Source: Pyrrhosoma nymphula (taxonomy: Eukaryota > Arthropoda > Insecta > Odonata > Coenagrionidae). Taken from it: a DNA stretch of 64,000 nucleotides. A program made the position numbers and the translations under genes. The notes beneath the pieces are model-generated. The model did no database searches, was not told the origin of the DNA, and worked only from the letters and a program-made list of their open reading frames with translations. The stretch spans positions 5,146,001-5,210,000 of the forward strand of contig OY754330.1 in assembly GCA_963573305.1 (NCBI GenBank). Reading direction: 5' to 3'. Of the stretch, positions 22,241 to 34,140 are shown one piece after another. Within the stretch, counting starts at the first letter, position 1. Each line of letters begins with the position of its first letter.

Positions 22241-23213
22241 GCCGGACATACACGTCACTTTCCCAGGCATGGCACATCTTTTTGAAATCGATCGAAATTG
22301 GAGTATAATAATCGTGCCAACCATTACCATTCGCTCTTTGACTCCGCTTTACTTTACGACCCAACACTTGCTTTCCACTCTTTTCATTCCCTACGCCATG
22401 GGCTGCGGACTTTTAAAACACATCGGAAACACTATTTCAGTACGCTGGAGGGTGTAGAAGAATGAAAGCATTTCGATAGTCGCATCCATGATTGCTGTTC
22501 ATGTGTTGATTTCGAGTAAAGGCGTCAACCATAGATTAAATAAAAATTTCATTTCTTTGGTTAAAAACCTTACGTTATTAAGTACGTAGTTGAAACTAAT
22601 TCGTACACTTTTTCCAAAACATTCGGCAGCGACTACTGTGTACCTATAAGAATGTACCTATAAGAACGTTGTGTACCTACCGGCAGATTACCGAACCTTT
22701 TTTCCTGCGGACATAATTCCATTCAACGTCGCTCGTATGAACCGAAAAAGAGCTCTAATTCGAAGCACTACCGATTTGCGTTCACTGCAACATCTTCAAC
22801 GGAAAGCTCCAAATATAATTTTGAACTTATCCTGTATAACATTCACATTTTCCCACAGGAACGTTGTTTTGCGAGACATTTTGCGCAACACGTTTCTTCC
22901 CGATCCTAATGCAAATTTTAGTCGTTTCACATTTGGACCTCGAACGGTTTATCATGGACGTATTTATTTATTAAAAGTAACATTTTCTATAACCTCTGGA
23001 TTGAAAATTTTGGAGTGAATTTCTACAATGGCATACGAGAGAAAGATAAATGATTAAACTGCACATACTTTTGACTCAAACAATTTTGTTTTGATTCTTG
23101 TTGTGTCCACCACAGTGAACTGATACCCGATCCAAATGAATTCGTTCACGGTCGTTGTAGTGAGAGAGAGAGAGAGAATGGACAAATATTTAAATGTGCG
23201 TGGAGGCACTTAC
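22241..23213. other. Unassigned; one 115-codon frame and a (GA)n tract
   Basis: The frame 22671-23018 (plus) is not low-complexity, but I recognise no domain in it. A pyrimidine tract followed by CAG at about 22845-22859 lies inside it, so it might be a chance frame overlapping a splice-like signal. A short direct repeat (TGTACCTATAAGAA twice) lies at 22638-22666, and (GA)n at 23162-23177. Confidence 0.3.
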
Positions 23214-23771
23214 GGTGGTTGGAGCGAGATAGTTCCCTAGTCATAGTGGAGACCATATTCAAATTTTATTTTTTTTATTTCAACGTCTGTAAGAAGTATG
23301 AAATAACTATTGTAATATTAATGGCGCAAAGTTATAGTTATATGCGACCAAAATTCTCAGTAATTAAATAAATAAAGCTACATAAGTCTCCAACTTGACT
23401 AATGTTTTCTCGCCATACGGCTGAAAACCCTTCAAAACAGCAGTTGTTTTTGAGATTCTGTAAAAAATACTGTGGTGAGTAGTAGATTATTTTTTTAAAT
23501 GGTTGAGAAAACATGCAATCTATACACACTGTTATTTTTTTGACGAAATCTAGGTGCTAGAAGTTCCTAATTTTTTAAATATTCTCCCTCTGGAGCGCAC
23601 AGCCGTCATCTATCCCATGTAAAACAGCTTGTGTTTTTAGGCAAGTTGCTCAAAAGTATTTCGGCAAGGGGTTTATATTTTGGTATAGTTGGAAAAATGA
23701 GAGTTTTTTCTTTGAAATGAGGCCAAATTCATCAAATTCTAGGTGAAGTGATTTTTCGCTCTCAAACTACC
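23214..23771 (+). mobile_element. MITE-like element, family X, left copy
   Basis: A 558-bp unit starting GGTGGTTGGAGCGAGAT and ending CGCTCTCAAACTACC. The two ends are inverted copies (GGTAGTTTGAG... type), so the unit has its own terminal inverted repeats. The whole unit recurs in reverse orientation at 28028-28579, with shared blocks such as GGAGACCATATTCAAATTT, AACCCTTCAAAACAGCAG and CATGTAAAACAGC. There is no coding capacity. Flanking target duplications are not clear, so the superfamily is unassigned. Confidence 0.7.
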
Positions 23772-24760
23772 TTGAAAGGGGGAATGAGACGAGGGTCTCT
23801 TATAATGCGTAGTAGGAGCTGACCGCGAAGTATGACCCGCCAAGGGTGAGGGAAGCGTGCGATAACAAAAAGGGACCAATCATGCTGTGGTGCGCGCGAA
23901 TGAGCACCGCGGCTGGTAGGTCGGTGCTGCGCTCTGGCGCGGCAGTCGAGAGGAGTCACGGTGCACACTGCGTAGTGTGGTGCTGGGGATGTTAGGCCGG
24001 CGGGCTCCACCACGAGACGAGGGATGCCTTTGAGTGGGATGATTTATGGCATGGCAAAAAAAAAGTGCCTCCGTAAGAGAAGAAGGAGGCAAAAAAAATG
24101 AAGGGAGGACAGTAGCACAATGCAGCAAGAGCGCTTATCGGCTACCACGTTCAGGGCTGGTAGCTGGCATGAGTTGTGTGCCACGCATTAAATCATGCAC
24201 ATCGCACTGAGAGTGGATTTGCGCACCAAATGGACGAAATAATCAATTCAAGAAAATATTCTTTCACGGCGAAGGAAGTCTGAATAAATGTACGCAATAT
24301 TTTGTATGAAAATACAATCAAATGAGATAGAAAAAAACATATATTTCCACTGAATTTTCAAAATTAATTTAAATCAGTGGAGAGAGACAACGTTTTCTCT
24401 CATTCTTATTTAATAATAAATCTCCACATTGAAAAAGGCTTAAACCTTCGAATTTATAAAATCAAATGCTGATTCCAGAAATTGCAATATTTCTTTATGC
24501 CTCATCGGCCTTTCTTAACAATGAAGACCTGAGTAGACGCATTCAAAGATGGAAGAGAGGTGAAACGAGGCTACAACGAAGACCTGTGGAGAAGCAATTT
24601 TCGCAAAGTTAGCTGCCGGTTTAATATGCACATGCAGGTAACAATGCCACGTCAGACTTTTTGAAAATGAGATCAAAATGCAATCTGATTGTATATATAA
24701 TATGAAAATACATATTAATCGTTATTGGTCGTTCGATCCTAAGTTTGGTTGACTGCAGCT
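23772..24760. other. Unassigned DNA
   Basis: Mixed DNA between the family X copy and a LINE fragment. A small hairpin (GCCTCC/GGAGGC) lies near 24066-24090. No gene recognised. Confidence 0.35.
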
Positions 24761-24764
24761 CTCC

Positions 24765-25642
24765 ATCCTTCCCCATCTAGTGCTAGTTTTCTCACTGGCT
24801 CATCCACTTTCCTCTTCATTTGGTCTATGTATCTATCCCTTACTCTTTAGACTTTCCCTTCTATTATTCCTTCAAATATATTCCTCACAAACCCACTGTG
24901 CCTTAGAGTGTGTCCATTCCATCTGGCTCTTCTCCTCTTCGTAGAATTCCGAGTGCTCCTTTCCTCTTCTACACTTCTTCATTTCTTATATCGTTTCATC
25001 TTCAGCATCTCCCTCCTACGACAACAAGATTCGAATGCTTCCAATCATTTCTGATCTGCCTTTGCAATTAACTAATAAGTCCAATCTACAGAGGGCCACG
25101 CAGCTCACAAATGTATTCACGTACAATTTCCTCGTCAGTAGTTCTTCGAGCAAAGTACATAGTTGCCTTCTCATCATCAACGCCTTCTTAGCTTCAGCTA
25201 TTTTACCCTTTGATGTTCGCTGTACTTCTTCCTTCCCACAAGACGATACAGGAGAAGGAGTCCACTTGCACTAATTTCTCTCCTTTTTGTGTGTGACTTC
25301 GGCATTCAGCTTCTCTCATCCGCATACTGGCATTTTACTCTTACTCTCATTTATTTTCATACTATATTCTTGGAGTACTTGATTCATTGCGTTCAGTGAT
25401 CTTTGAAGACCATCACGGTTTCATGCAATGACAGCGATGTCTACTACGAAACGGAGCATGAGGTATTTCTTCTTCGTCAACCTTAATTCCTTGTAATCCC
25501 GTACTACATTTCTACAGAGAGCCAATAACTTCAGCTCCCAATTTGTAGCAAGCCTTTCTTGATGCAGGACAAGAATCCTACATCGACCTACATTTTGGTC
25601 AAGTAAAAGGGAAATCACATAACTCCGCCCTGCGAGGAGCAT
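24765..25642 (-). pseudogene. Non-LTR retrotransposon ORF2 remnant (RT to C-terminus)
   Basis: Read on the minus strand, 25642-25421 ends in LTKKKYLMLRFVVDIAVIA. This corresponds to the RT palm motif normally read as (R/K)FADDIAVIA; the catalytic pair is damaged (VVD in place of ADD). Further downstream (about 25215-24770), pieces such as KALMMRRQLCTLLEE and, across frames, RARWNGHTLRHSGF and NIFEGIIEGK followed by a charged tail match the usual order of LINE C-termini. Numerous frameshifts and stops show it is dead. It is truncated at its 5' side near 25642. It may belong to the same broad family as the fragments at 3.2-4.0 kb. Confidence 0.65.
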
Positions 25643-26343
25643 GAGAATAGAAGAGCAACTGAGCCATGCGTCGTCTCACCTCAGCCACCATCATCGACAC
25701 TCAGCCTCGTCGTCCTCAAGGGAGGCGCCGTTTCCGGTCCAACTCCTCCTCCTCCTTCCGCGGAGATCCCCGATTTGCTTCCGCGGTGAGAGAGATCGAC
25801 TCGACCCTGTCACGCTCATTTAGTCACGCTTTCTCTTACACCCTCGCGGCACTCATCCCAACGAGAGTGCATCATTGGTCGCGCGACTCGGGGGTCGCCG
25901 AGCAACGGACGGGACACGTGCGTGATGACATCCACGCACGCCCGTGTCCTCCCCCCCCCTCTAGCTTCCTTTCACAGCGATCCAATGAACACCTCGTTGC
26001 ATCGGAAGCACCATGGTGCTTCAGTTGACGCAGCAGCGCGGATAACGTCTTCATCGGCCATTGAAACTCTACCCCGCAGATGCCTTCCTTCAAATCGAAA
26101 TGATTCTTCCGATTCACGTAAAAACAGCACGCACTGAAAACGAGGTGTGGAAACGCAATACTTGAGCCTATAAGACTGTTTTCACGTAATGAAACAGCTG
26201 TAAATAGAAAAAAAATATTTATTTTTGAGTCGTCACTCACACCGGAGTCTTCACGTGTGAATGAGATGACCCTTCCACTCCCGCGCAGGAATTAAGTCTC
26301 TTGAACTCGATATTCTCAGGCGTTACTCTGTGAAAATCCATAT
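25643..26343. other. Unassigned; GC-richer stretch
   Basis: Several overlapping frames (25666-26028 plus; 25872-26240 minus) without domains. No element terminus is seen. Confidence 0.35.
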
Positions 26344-26529
26344 TGACAGAATCAATGTGAACTTTGTAACTTTCCCAATGAGTTTTTTTTTATACGACCG
26401 GTTTCATCACATAGGCGACATCTGTACCTAAATGTACAAATGTACCTGAAGATGTCGCCTATGCGATGAATCCGGTCGTATTGAATAAAATTCATTGAGA
26501 AAGTTACAAGGTTCGCATTGATTCTGTCG
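26344..26529. repeat. Palindromic pair of Penelope-type 3' ends
   Basis: Arms 26344-26427 and 26442-26529 are inverted copies over about 85 bases: TGACAGAATCAATG at one end and CATTGATTCTGTCG at the other, with ACGACCGGTTTCATC against GATGAATCCGGTCGT. The right arm holds CTGAAGA (26446-26452), an extra T, a 5-bp stem GTCGC/GCGAT around CTAT, then GAAT and CCGGTC. The left arm read on the minus strand has intact GAAACCGGTC but a damaged CTGAAGA. CTGANGA-stem-GAAA-CCGG-TC is the form seen in hammerhead ribozymes with a minimal palindromic stem III. Inverted terminal copies are typical of Penelope-like elements. Confidence 0.6.
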
Positions 26530-27570
26530 TTTATGTCTCTTCACCACATAACAGCTTATCCAACCACGTCTCCCCCCCTCCCTTCATCGCGACGAGTCAA
26601 ATCGTTGCGCGCCCTCTGCTTCGGATGCCGAAATATTGTGCGTCGATGTCAAACACCACTCCGCCCGAGGCGCCGTCGTGGCACGCGGACGAAACAGGAC
26701 GCCTCTCCTCAATTGTTTACTCAATTCGATGTTCTCCTTTTTTGCACAATTTGTTTACTCGCTTTATCGTCCATATTTTTCTTACTCCGTTTGTTTATTC
26801 GAAAACGTCGAATGCTTATTTCTCGGTCCATTATCTTGTTTTATTTTTGCGAAAACAGTTTTTCGACTTGTTTATTTTGTCATGAAAATACGAAAAACCA
26901 TTTCTTTCTCCGGTGACATTGTAATTAGATGCCCACAGCCGTCGTCGTTTTGCTCATCGAGAAATTCACAGGAATGGAATTCACGGGAATGGCAGGGCCG
27001 GCACATTCTCGCTCCCCCCGTACTCGCACACCCCCTCTCCTCCCTCGAGCTGATAAGCGATGATAAGCGATACGCAAGTGACCTCCTCTGTCCTCGAGAG
27101 AGAGAGAAAGCGGGGGAGTCGATTGGCGATTTCGCATGATCTCGTCACCAGGGGGCGACCGGCCGGACGGTCCCAAGTGGTGATATGAAGGTCCTCTCCA
27201 CCCACCGTGGATACGGCAAGGGGCGAACAAAAACGAAGCCAGGTGGAGATTATATGTCGGTCGCAGAGGGAATTACAACAAATAAGCCGTGGCGACAAAG
27301 GGAGGGGGGGGTGGGTGGGGTAGGGATGGAAACGACGCGTGTGAGGAATGGCGTGGCGAAGCGACGGGGGTCGAACTGAGTGCTGCCAGGGGGAAGGAAG
27401 GGGGTAACGAGAAGGGGGAGGGGGCGGAGATTTGTTTTTCAGTCGAGTCCCGATGACTACTTTTTTGTGCGTTGCTTCGAAGGAAATATTGGGACATTTT
27501 TACCCTCTCTTCTTAGAGTCCTCTCTCTTCCATACAACTTGCTGGACAAACACACACACAACCATTCTCT
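26530..27570. other. Unassigned; GC-rich patches
   Basis: Overlapping frames on both strands (26518-27139 plus, 26925-27298 minus) without recognisable domains. G runs at 27301-27310 and GA-rich tracts near 27096 and 27412-27428 are present. Confidence 0.35.
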
Positions 27571-27700
27571 GGGATGGGGTGAATTTCCTATCCGGGCGGG
27601 ATTCGAACCCGAGACCTTCGGTTGAATGTCCACACGCAGCGCACTCTCGACGCCTTCCGTCACGTGAGGCACGGAACAAAGGCCGTGCCTCGCATTCGAG
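27571..27700 (-). repeat. tRNA-derived SINE-like copy
   Basis: Minus strand 27609-27599 is an exact B box GGTTCGAATCC. The 40-60 bases upstream on that strand resemble the 5' part of a tRNA (GAAGGCGTCGAGAGTGCG near 27660-27640). The downstream side runs into a (CA/GT)-rich stretch at 27549-27562. The layout fits a SINE. The head is not a complete tRNA, and no second copy of this body was found in the window. Confidence 0.5.
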
Positions 27701-28027
27701 GCGCCGCCGTGCCTATCTGCTGTCGCTCGCGTGCCAAACCCCATAGCACGCGCCACCCGCCCTTCGACACGCCCGAGGCGGCACGGTGAGTGGGGTGAGA
27801 AACGCACTGAAACACACGCCCACCCACTCGTGCAAAAAGGAAAACAGCGTCGTCGGCTAAAAGCTCTCTCTCTCTGCTTTCAGACACCGCCGTGGGATGC
27901 ACATAGGAGGAGTGCAGTGGAATGGCTGTCACGCTGAAACTTAACAGCTTTCTCAAGCCCCGTCATCCGCCCGAACACGAATCTATCCAATGTCCCACTC
28001 TCACGGGCGCCACTACTTAAACCCCTC
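27701..28027. other. Unassigned GC-rich DNA
   Basis: Short overlapping frames and a (CT)n tract at about 27864-27877. Nothing recognised. Confidence 0.35.
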
Positions 28028-28579
28028 GTAGTTTGAGAGCGAAAAATCACTTCACCTAGAATTTGATGAATTTGGCCTCATTTGAAAGAAAAAACTCTCA
28101 TCTTTCCAATGTTATCAAAATATCAACCCCTTTGAAGAACTAATTTGTCTGAAAACACAAGCTGTTTTACATGGGATACATTACGGCTGTGCGCTCCAGA
28201 GGGAGAATATTAAACAAATTAGGAACTTATTGGACCCAGATTTCGTCAAAAAACTAAAAGTTGCATGTTTTCTCAACTATTTATAATAAATTAATAATCA
28301 ATTACTCACAACAGTAATTTTTACAGCATCGCCAAAAAAAACCTGCTGTTTTGAAGGGTTTTCAGCCGTACGGCGCGGCGGGAAAAAATGAGTCAAGTTA
28401 GAGATTTCTGTTGCTTTATTTATTTAATGACAGAGAATTTTGGTCATATTTATAACTATACCATTGCGCCATTAATATTACAATATTTATTTCATACTTC
28501 TTACTAGACGCTGAAATCAAAAAATAAAATTTGAATATGGTCTCCATTATGACTAGGGAACTATCTCGCTCAAACTACC
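28028..28579 (-). mobile_element. MITE-like element, family X, right copy
   Basis: Reverse-complement copy of 23214-23771. It begins GTAGTTTGAGAGCG and ends ATCTCGCTCAAACTACC. Most of the unit aligns, with small insertions/deletions and substitutions scattered throughout, so the two insertions are not recent twins. There is no coding capacity. With the left copy it forms an inverted pair separated by 4,256 bp. Confidence 0.7.
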
Positions 28580-29570
28580 TTAAACTGTCACCGCCTTCAA
28601 ATCAAAGATTTGTTTGTTTCTGGCGAGTTTGACGTTGAAGTCGGAACAGTCGCCAGATCAAAGGCGCTCAATGCCCTCCTACTATCAATCTAAGTTTTCC
28701 CTGGAAAAACAAACTATTTCCCATAATATCCGCAAACCATTGTGTTAAACGCAATCCGTAACGTATTTTAAACATCATACCCTTTTGAGGGGTCTGTTCC
28801 ATGGTGTTCGAGTCAGAGTTGATTCTTGGCAAACCTCCTGATGTCTCATCCAGCTGCATATCAACCTTTTAAAAGGCTAAACTCCTCCATCTGATATCAA
28901 TTCGTAAAAGGTTCTCAACTTCTATTAGTATTACGTAAATGGTTTGCAGTTACTACATCTGATTTCCAGTTTAAACGGATATCGCTAAAAATTATAAGCA
29001 TTCATCCCGTGTCCACGCATCCTGGGTCTCATATGACAAACATCTTGGTGACAGCCGATTTAATGTAGGTCGACTCAGCCGGGTGCAGGGGTAAGTCGGC
29101 CACGGGTGTGAATACATTTGAGTCTTATAATAAGCTCAGATCAGCATCCAACGTACAAGTATTTCCTAGAACCCTTCAATGCAATCCCAATTTGGGACGT
29201 CGGAGACGAGCGCAGCTGCCAACAAAGTATCAAATGCAACAGAAACTCGTCCTATTCACGATTTTACTTTGTGAGAGTGATTCCAAATAGACATTTTCTA
29301 CCAAAGGTATTAAAAATTCACCGGCATCACTAGTTTGAAATTGTAGATATAATTTCTAAACTAACTGAGCGTTTTAAAAATATATCACTTTCTGCGTGGT
29401 ATTCTATTTTTCCCCTTGCAACACTTGTGACGAAGGAATATAGTCCTCATGTCTTGGTTCGAAAAAGCGTGCATTCCGGAATTTAGAATAATACTGGAAA
29501 TCAAAAATGCGGATGCTTGGGGCACGACCCAATTTTCATCTCAGAACGGCAGCTTCATCTCCTTCGAATA
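28580..29570. other. Unassigned DNA
   Basis: AT-rich to mixed DNA with short frames only; nothing recognised. Confidence 0.4.
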
Positions 29571-30200
29571 CTCCGGACACCTCTTCCCCCCCCAGACAGT
29601 TCCAGTTCGACTACCACTCCCTTTCTTTTCATTTTCTCCTCCTCCTCCTCTTCTTACCCTCCCCCAGCCCACTCCTCCACAAACCAACCTCTAGACCCGG
29701 AGTCCACCACCACACAACACAACACCCTCCTCCCCTCACTCCTTCACCGACCCATCTTCCCCTTTTTATCATTATTATTCCACACGCACTCTCCCGACCG
29801 CCACCAATGGACCGGTCTCTCTCTCTTGCCCCTCCACGCCCCTTCTCCCCCCACCACACCCCCTGGCGACCTCTCGACCCCACGCCCCCCCACCCCCTTC
29901 CCCTCTCATAATTTCACCCGACCGTCTTCTCTCTCTCTGCATCGCTCTCTCTCTCTCGGTCCTCTCGGCAGCCCACGAAGGAGTAAGTAATTACATCTTT
30001 CTGCTCAGCCTTCGTGGTTCCCCACAGAACAAGCTCCCCACTCACAGTTGCCTCTCTTCCTCCTCCTCCTCCCAACAAACTGACCCAATCGCCGCAATGA
30101 ACCTTTCCTCCCTCCCACCCCTCCCGCGCCTCTACGCATCGCCGCACCCTCGGCAACCCACTCCATCTGCACGCATACCTCGTTCCTAGTTTCGGGAATG
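29571..30200. other. Pyrimidine-rich (C/CT) island
   Basis: The plus strand is almost entirely C and T over long stretches, with TCCTCC and CTCTCT microsatellite-like runs (29635-29660, 29926-29962). Pro/Ser/Thr-rich frames on the plus strand (29507-29990) and Gly/Arg-rich frames on the minus strand follow from the composition. They are not called as genes. Triplex or H-DNA formation is plausible in such mirror-like tracts. Confidence 0.45.
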
Positions 30201-31820
30201 AATCTTCATCTTGAATTTCCTACACACCTCCACTCAGTCTCAACACGGTCGACACTCTTGCGAGCGCAAACTGAGTTGGCTGGTGTTCCTAGCGCTCGGA
30301 TCGAAATATCCCACGAGTTGTGACGACCATCACGGAATTGGACCATATCGATATCTGCGCCGTCGGTTACAATGTGTGCGCACGACACTAACCCACTACG
30401 AATCTGTTTGCGATCGTTTTTGGACCTTTGGCTACAGTAGGATGTTACACTATGCTAACAGAATGCTACGTCAAGTGTACACTAAGTATGCCTTGTCATC
30501 AAAAGCACCTCTATTGGCTAGAGTATGCGAGGGAGCATTTTAACGAAAAACTTTTAAGAATTTTAAAAGAATCATATAAAATGCTTTCCATTTACATTCC
30601 TTTTAACTGTATTCATTTCATTTAAGGAAAGGAATTGACTGGCCCCACAAAGGCTGAATAAGAGCATTCAAGGCTAGAATGTAAATAGACGTTGAACGAT
30701 TAATGGCTATAAAATTCAAAATGGGAACTGTTTGAGGCTACGCCCATGCGGAGTTGGAGTCTGGTAGTATCGCATGGACACATGCATTCAATCCCCTTCT
30801 GCATCCTCTACACTTCTGGCCACATAAAACATGCACGCATTCAGAGGGACGTAGTCTGGATAGTCCCGTACGCACATAGGTCGTCTCCTCCGAGGGACCC
30901 GCCATCATCATCGACCACCTTCTTTCTTGACGAGCGCTCAGCGGGGAGGTCGACAGGAAGACGGCCAAAACCAAGGACCATGAATATATATTGTCAAGAA
31001 GACGGACTCAGCAAACTCTTCGGGTGCCACCAATTCAATTTATTTACAGGTAAAATATATTGCACAACATAGTTTACGCTGCAATTATTCTATTCGCTGA
31101 GATTCAAAACACGTGTTACAAAGCGGAAGTTCTAAACTTGCTTTAAGCCAACACATATCAGGGAGACAATTCCACATTTATGTATCATTGGACCTCATTA
31201 CAGAAATAGTGTCACTTTCTATGTTCTACTGAAAATATAGATGTACGTTTCAATTCAGATCAAGGTTTTTGTAAAATTAACAAAAAACACCACTGATTAT
31301 ATGCAAACTAACGCAAGAAGACTGCGGAGATAAATATCGCTACATCGGCAACACGGATGCATTTTAGGTTTCATCGAATTGAACCTTATACTCCAATTAA
31401 TATTTGTTGAAAACGAAATAAACTAAATCCATTCATTAGTACTAAATAATATATATGACACTTAAATAATACATACTTAATAAAGTAAACTTAAAATTTA
31501 ACATGAACAATCTCTATAATTCACTTTAACGCTCTTTCGTGATGTAGATTACCAAAACGATTTCTTGGTGTTTAATAACCCGTATTAATACGTAGCTTTT
31601 ATTTCCAATCAAATTTTCTCCTGGAGGACACCCTAGTCTCTCCATCTGGCCAATATCGGCACACGCTTAAGTACTTCATTCAAATCCAAGGGAGGTGAAA
31701 TGTATAAGCACCCATCCAAAGGTTGTCCTAATGCCGCAAAAAAATTGTTTCAAAAGTAATAGAAATGAAGAGCTCATTCAAATTAGGGAGTTTCCGGCGC
31801 ATATCGTCCTCCGTCGAGCA
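30201..31820. other. Unassigned DNA
   Basis: A 110-codon plus frame (30211-30543) and a 108-codon plus frame (30746-31072) show no domain. From about 31080 the sequence is AT-rich without features. Confidence 0.35.
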
Positions 31821-32930
31821 AGCATGTAATTGGGGGGGGGGGAGAGGAGAGGGGGCGAAAATACTTCGCCTCCGAGGGCGGAATCGATCGGTGAGAAATC
31901 GACACTTAGAGCGAGAGAGAAATACATCAGCGAGGGGATGAGCACGGGGGGGGGGGGATTCGTCAAAGGGCGGGGCGAATGTTTTTGCTCAGTGAAAATT
32001 CAATTCATGAGAGAAAAACGATTGATGTGTTTTTTTCTAAAATATACCTACATGAACGTTTACTTTCTCATGCAAAGCCATTCAAAAATTTTGTCGAATT
32101 ATCGAATTGGGGAAAACTAACCAATTTTACAACAGCTACAACTAGCAGGTAAAATGTATATATTGTCAGTAAACTACTTTCGTTTAAAATGAGACAAAAC
32201 AACATCCTTGAGATGCGTATGCTTCACGCTGGCCAACAATCACCAAGGGGCGTTCACCTCTTTATTGACTTCTCATTTCAATGTCCCGCGGCTTGACGTT
32301 TCTCACATTTCCAGGTGGAGCTCCTCCCACACGGATTGTGGCACGCCGCACGAGGCTCGCAACACGCGAGGCCCCAGCAAAGAGACGCGATGCGTTCGCT
32401 GCGAGGGGCGTGATACACGTTAAGGCCGGGCACGCAGCCCAATCTTCACCCATTCCGAATAATAAAAAGTTTTTAAAAATTGAAAAGAAGTCGGCAAACG
32501 GAGCTCTCCACACCCTCCTCCATACACCTACCCTCTCGCCTCTCCGGGGCTATCAATTTAGCGCGTCTCGTTGCCGGACGAGTTACGCGCACCACCTCTC
32601 ATCTCTCACCTCTCATCTAACTCTCTCTCATCACCCCCCCACGGACATTCGGGGGAGAAAAAGGCGGAACCCAAAGGGGAAACAATAAAAGTTGCTCTCT
32701 CTCCGACCTCAACTCTCGCCCTCGGGCCATCATCTCTCTCTCTCTCGCCCCGAATATATATATATTCGGAAAAATCGGAGCACGCATTTTCACTCCTCCG
32801 TCGTGTATGGGAGAGGGGAGGGGGGATGAGGATGAGGCTTTGAGGGGGTAGGAGGAGTATTTCGGCAAATGAGAGAGACTGGAAGGAGCGAAGGTTCGGG
32901 TTCGAGCCTCGAGCGAGGATGATACACAGC
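31821..32930. other. G/C-tract islands
   Basis: G runs of ten at about 31831-31840 and 31947-31956, then a C/G-rich stretch from 32280. A palindromic CGAATATATATATATTCG lies at 32751-32768 and (CT)n tracts near 32729-32741. Frames on both strands (32281-32688 plus, 32617-32949 minus) are compositional. Confidence 0.4.
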
Positions 32931-34140
32931 TAGAAAGAGTTATAAACACGCCTTCTCCACTGAAACGATCAAACGTGGCTTATCTTAATTGTCCATCGGT
33001 TTTTGATTGCAGCAGAATCATGGGCGAGGCTCCTGTTGCATAAATGGGCGTAGATGAGTAAATACATAAAGCTACGGTGTGCTATTGGAGGCGCCAGTCC
33101 AAAGAAGAAAACCAAAGTGATTCATTGGTCGGGCAGAGAGACTGCCACGCTGTCTGCGAAAATGAGTTGACTAACATCTGACGAGAAATTTTCAATGACA
33201 TGAAATTTACGCATTCCGCAATGCAAAGAATTCTATGACGAGGACAGCTCGGACGGTCCATATCGTCCCTCGAAGGATAACCACAATTTACAATTCCAAT
33301 AGTAATAAAATGACAACCAAAAAAGTTCAAAATGTGAAATTCAGTTTTCCTTCGGGTTTTGACAGTAAGTGCGATCACATAATACAGGCCAGAATTTTCG
33401 CATGCTTATTTTTCAATTTGGTTGGGGCCTTAGATTAATAAACCTTTTATTCAATTAATAATTTGAAAATGGGATAGATACTAATTAAGGGTTATTCTCA
33501 ACCAGGAGAAACTGAAAAGGTTGAAAAGCTTTGTTCGATTCACCAAGAAAAATATTATTAGCTGAATATTTCATTCTCAAAGACACATGCCCCGTAGAGT
33601 GCACATGCGGCGATATAGTTTTATCGCCAATTTACCCAAGACGATTTACAGGAGATACGTTTTTCTGGTATACCAACGTTTTACATCTCGGTTGCGCCTA
33701 TTTGTGTTGAATGAATAAAAAATGAACGACTTGCGGAGGTGTTACAGCTTCTCCCCTTATCACCCCAATTTGAACACCAGCAATAAGGCTCATAATCATA
33801 CATCAATCACTGAAAACATTTGGCTTCAAAGCAAAGAGTTGCAACAAGACCATCGTATTACAGCCGTCTTAAAACATGAGGAAGAGAGGCGAACATCAAG
33901 TTCACAAACTTCAAACATATTAGCAGATGCGGATCAACACCAGATGCATAAACATCGAACATATTTACACCACAAAATAAAGCATGGAAAAATGTGAACT
34001 ACACTTCATTAGGGAATGCACAACAGATGTTTTCTTAGTAATTGCTTTACCGATGAGAGGGAGAGATCAATATCAAAGTGGAGCATACTTGCCACTCTAA
34101 CCATAGGTATATTACGCATATAGTTTATCATCAAAAAGAC
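32931..34140. other. Unassigned DNA
   Basis: Mixed to AT-rich; frames at 33082-33378 (minus) and 33722-33997 (plus) have no recognisable domain. Confidence 0.35.

Noticed and set aside
22671..23018. 115-codon plus frame as a host exon
   Set aside because: No recognisable domain, and a splice-acceptor-like CAG in the middle is not matched by a convincing donor; left unassigned.
23772..28027. Interior of a single composite transposon bounded by 555-bp inverted repeats
   Set aside because: Each bounding copy has its own inverted termini, and the interior is a mosaic of unrelated repeats; independent insertions are the simpler explanation, though not proven.
29507..29990. 157- and 134-codon Pro/Ser-rich plus-strand frames
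   Set aside because: A nearly pure C/T strand cannot form TAA, TAG or TGA often, so long frames are expected by chance.
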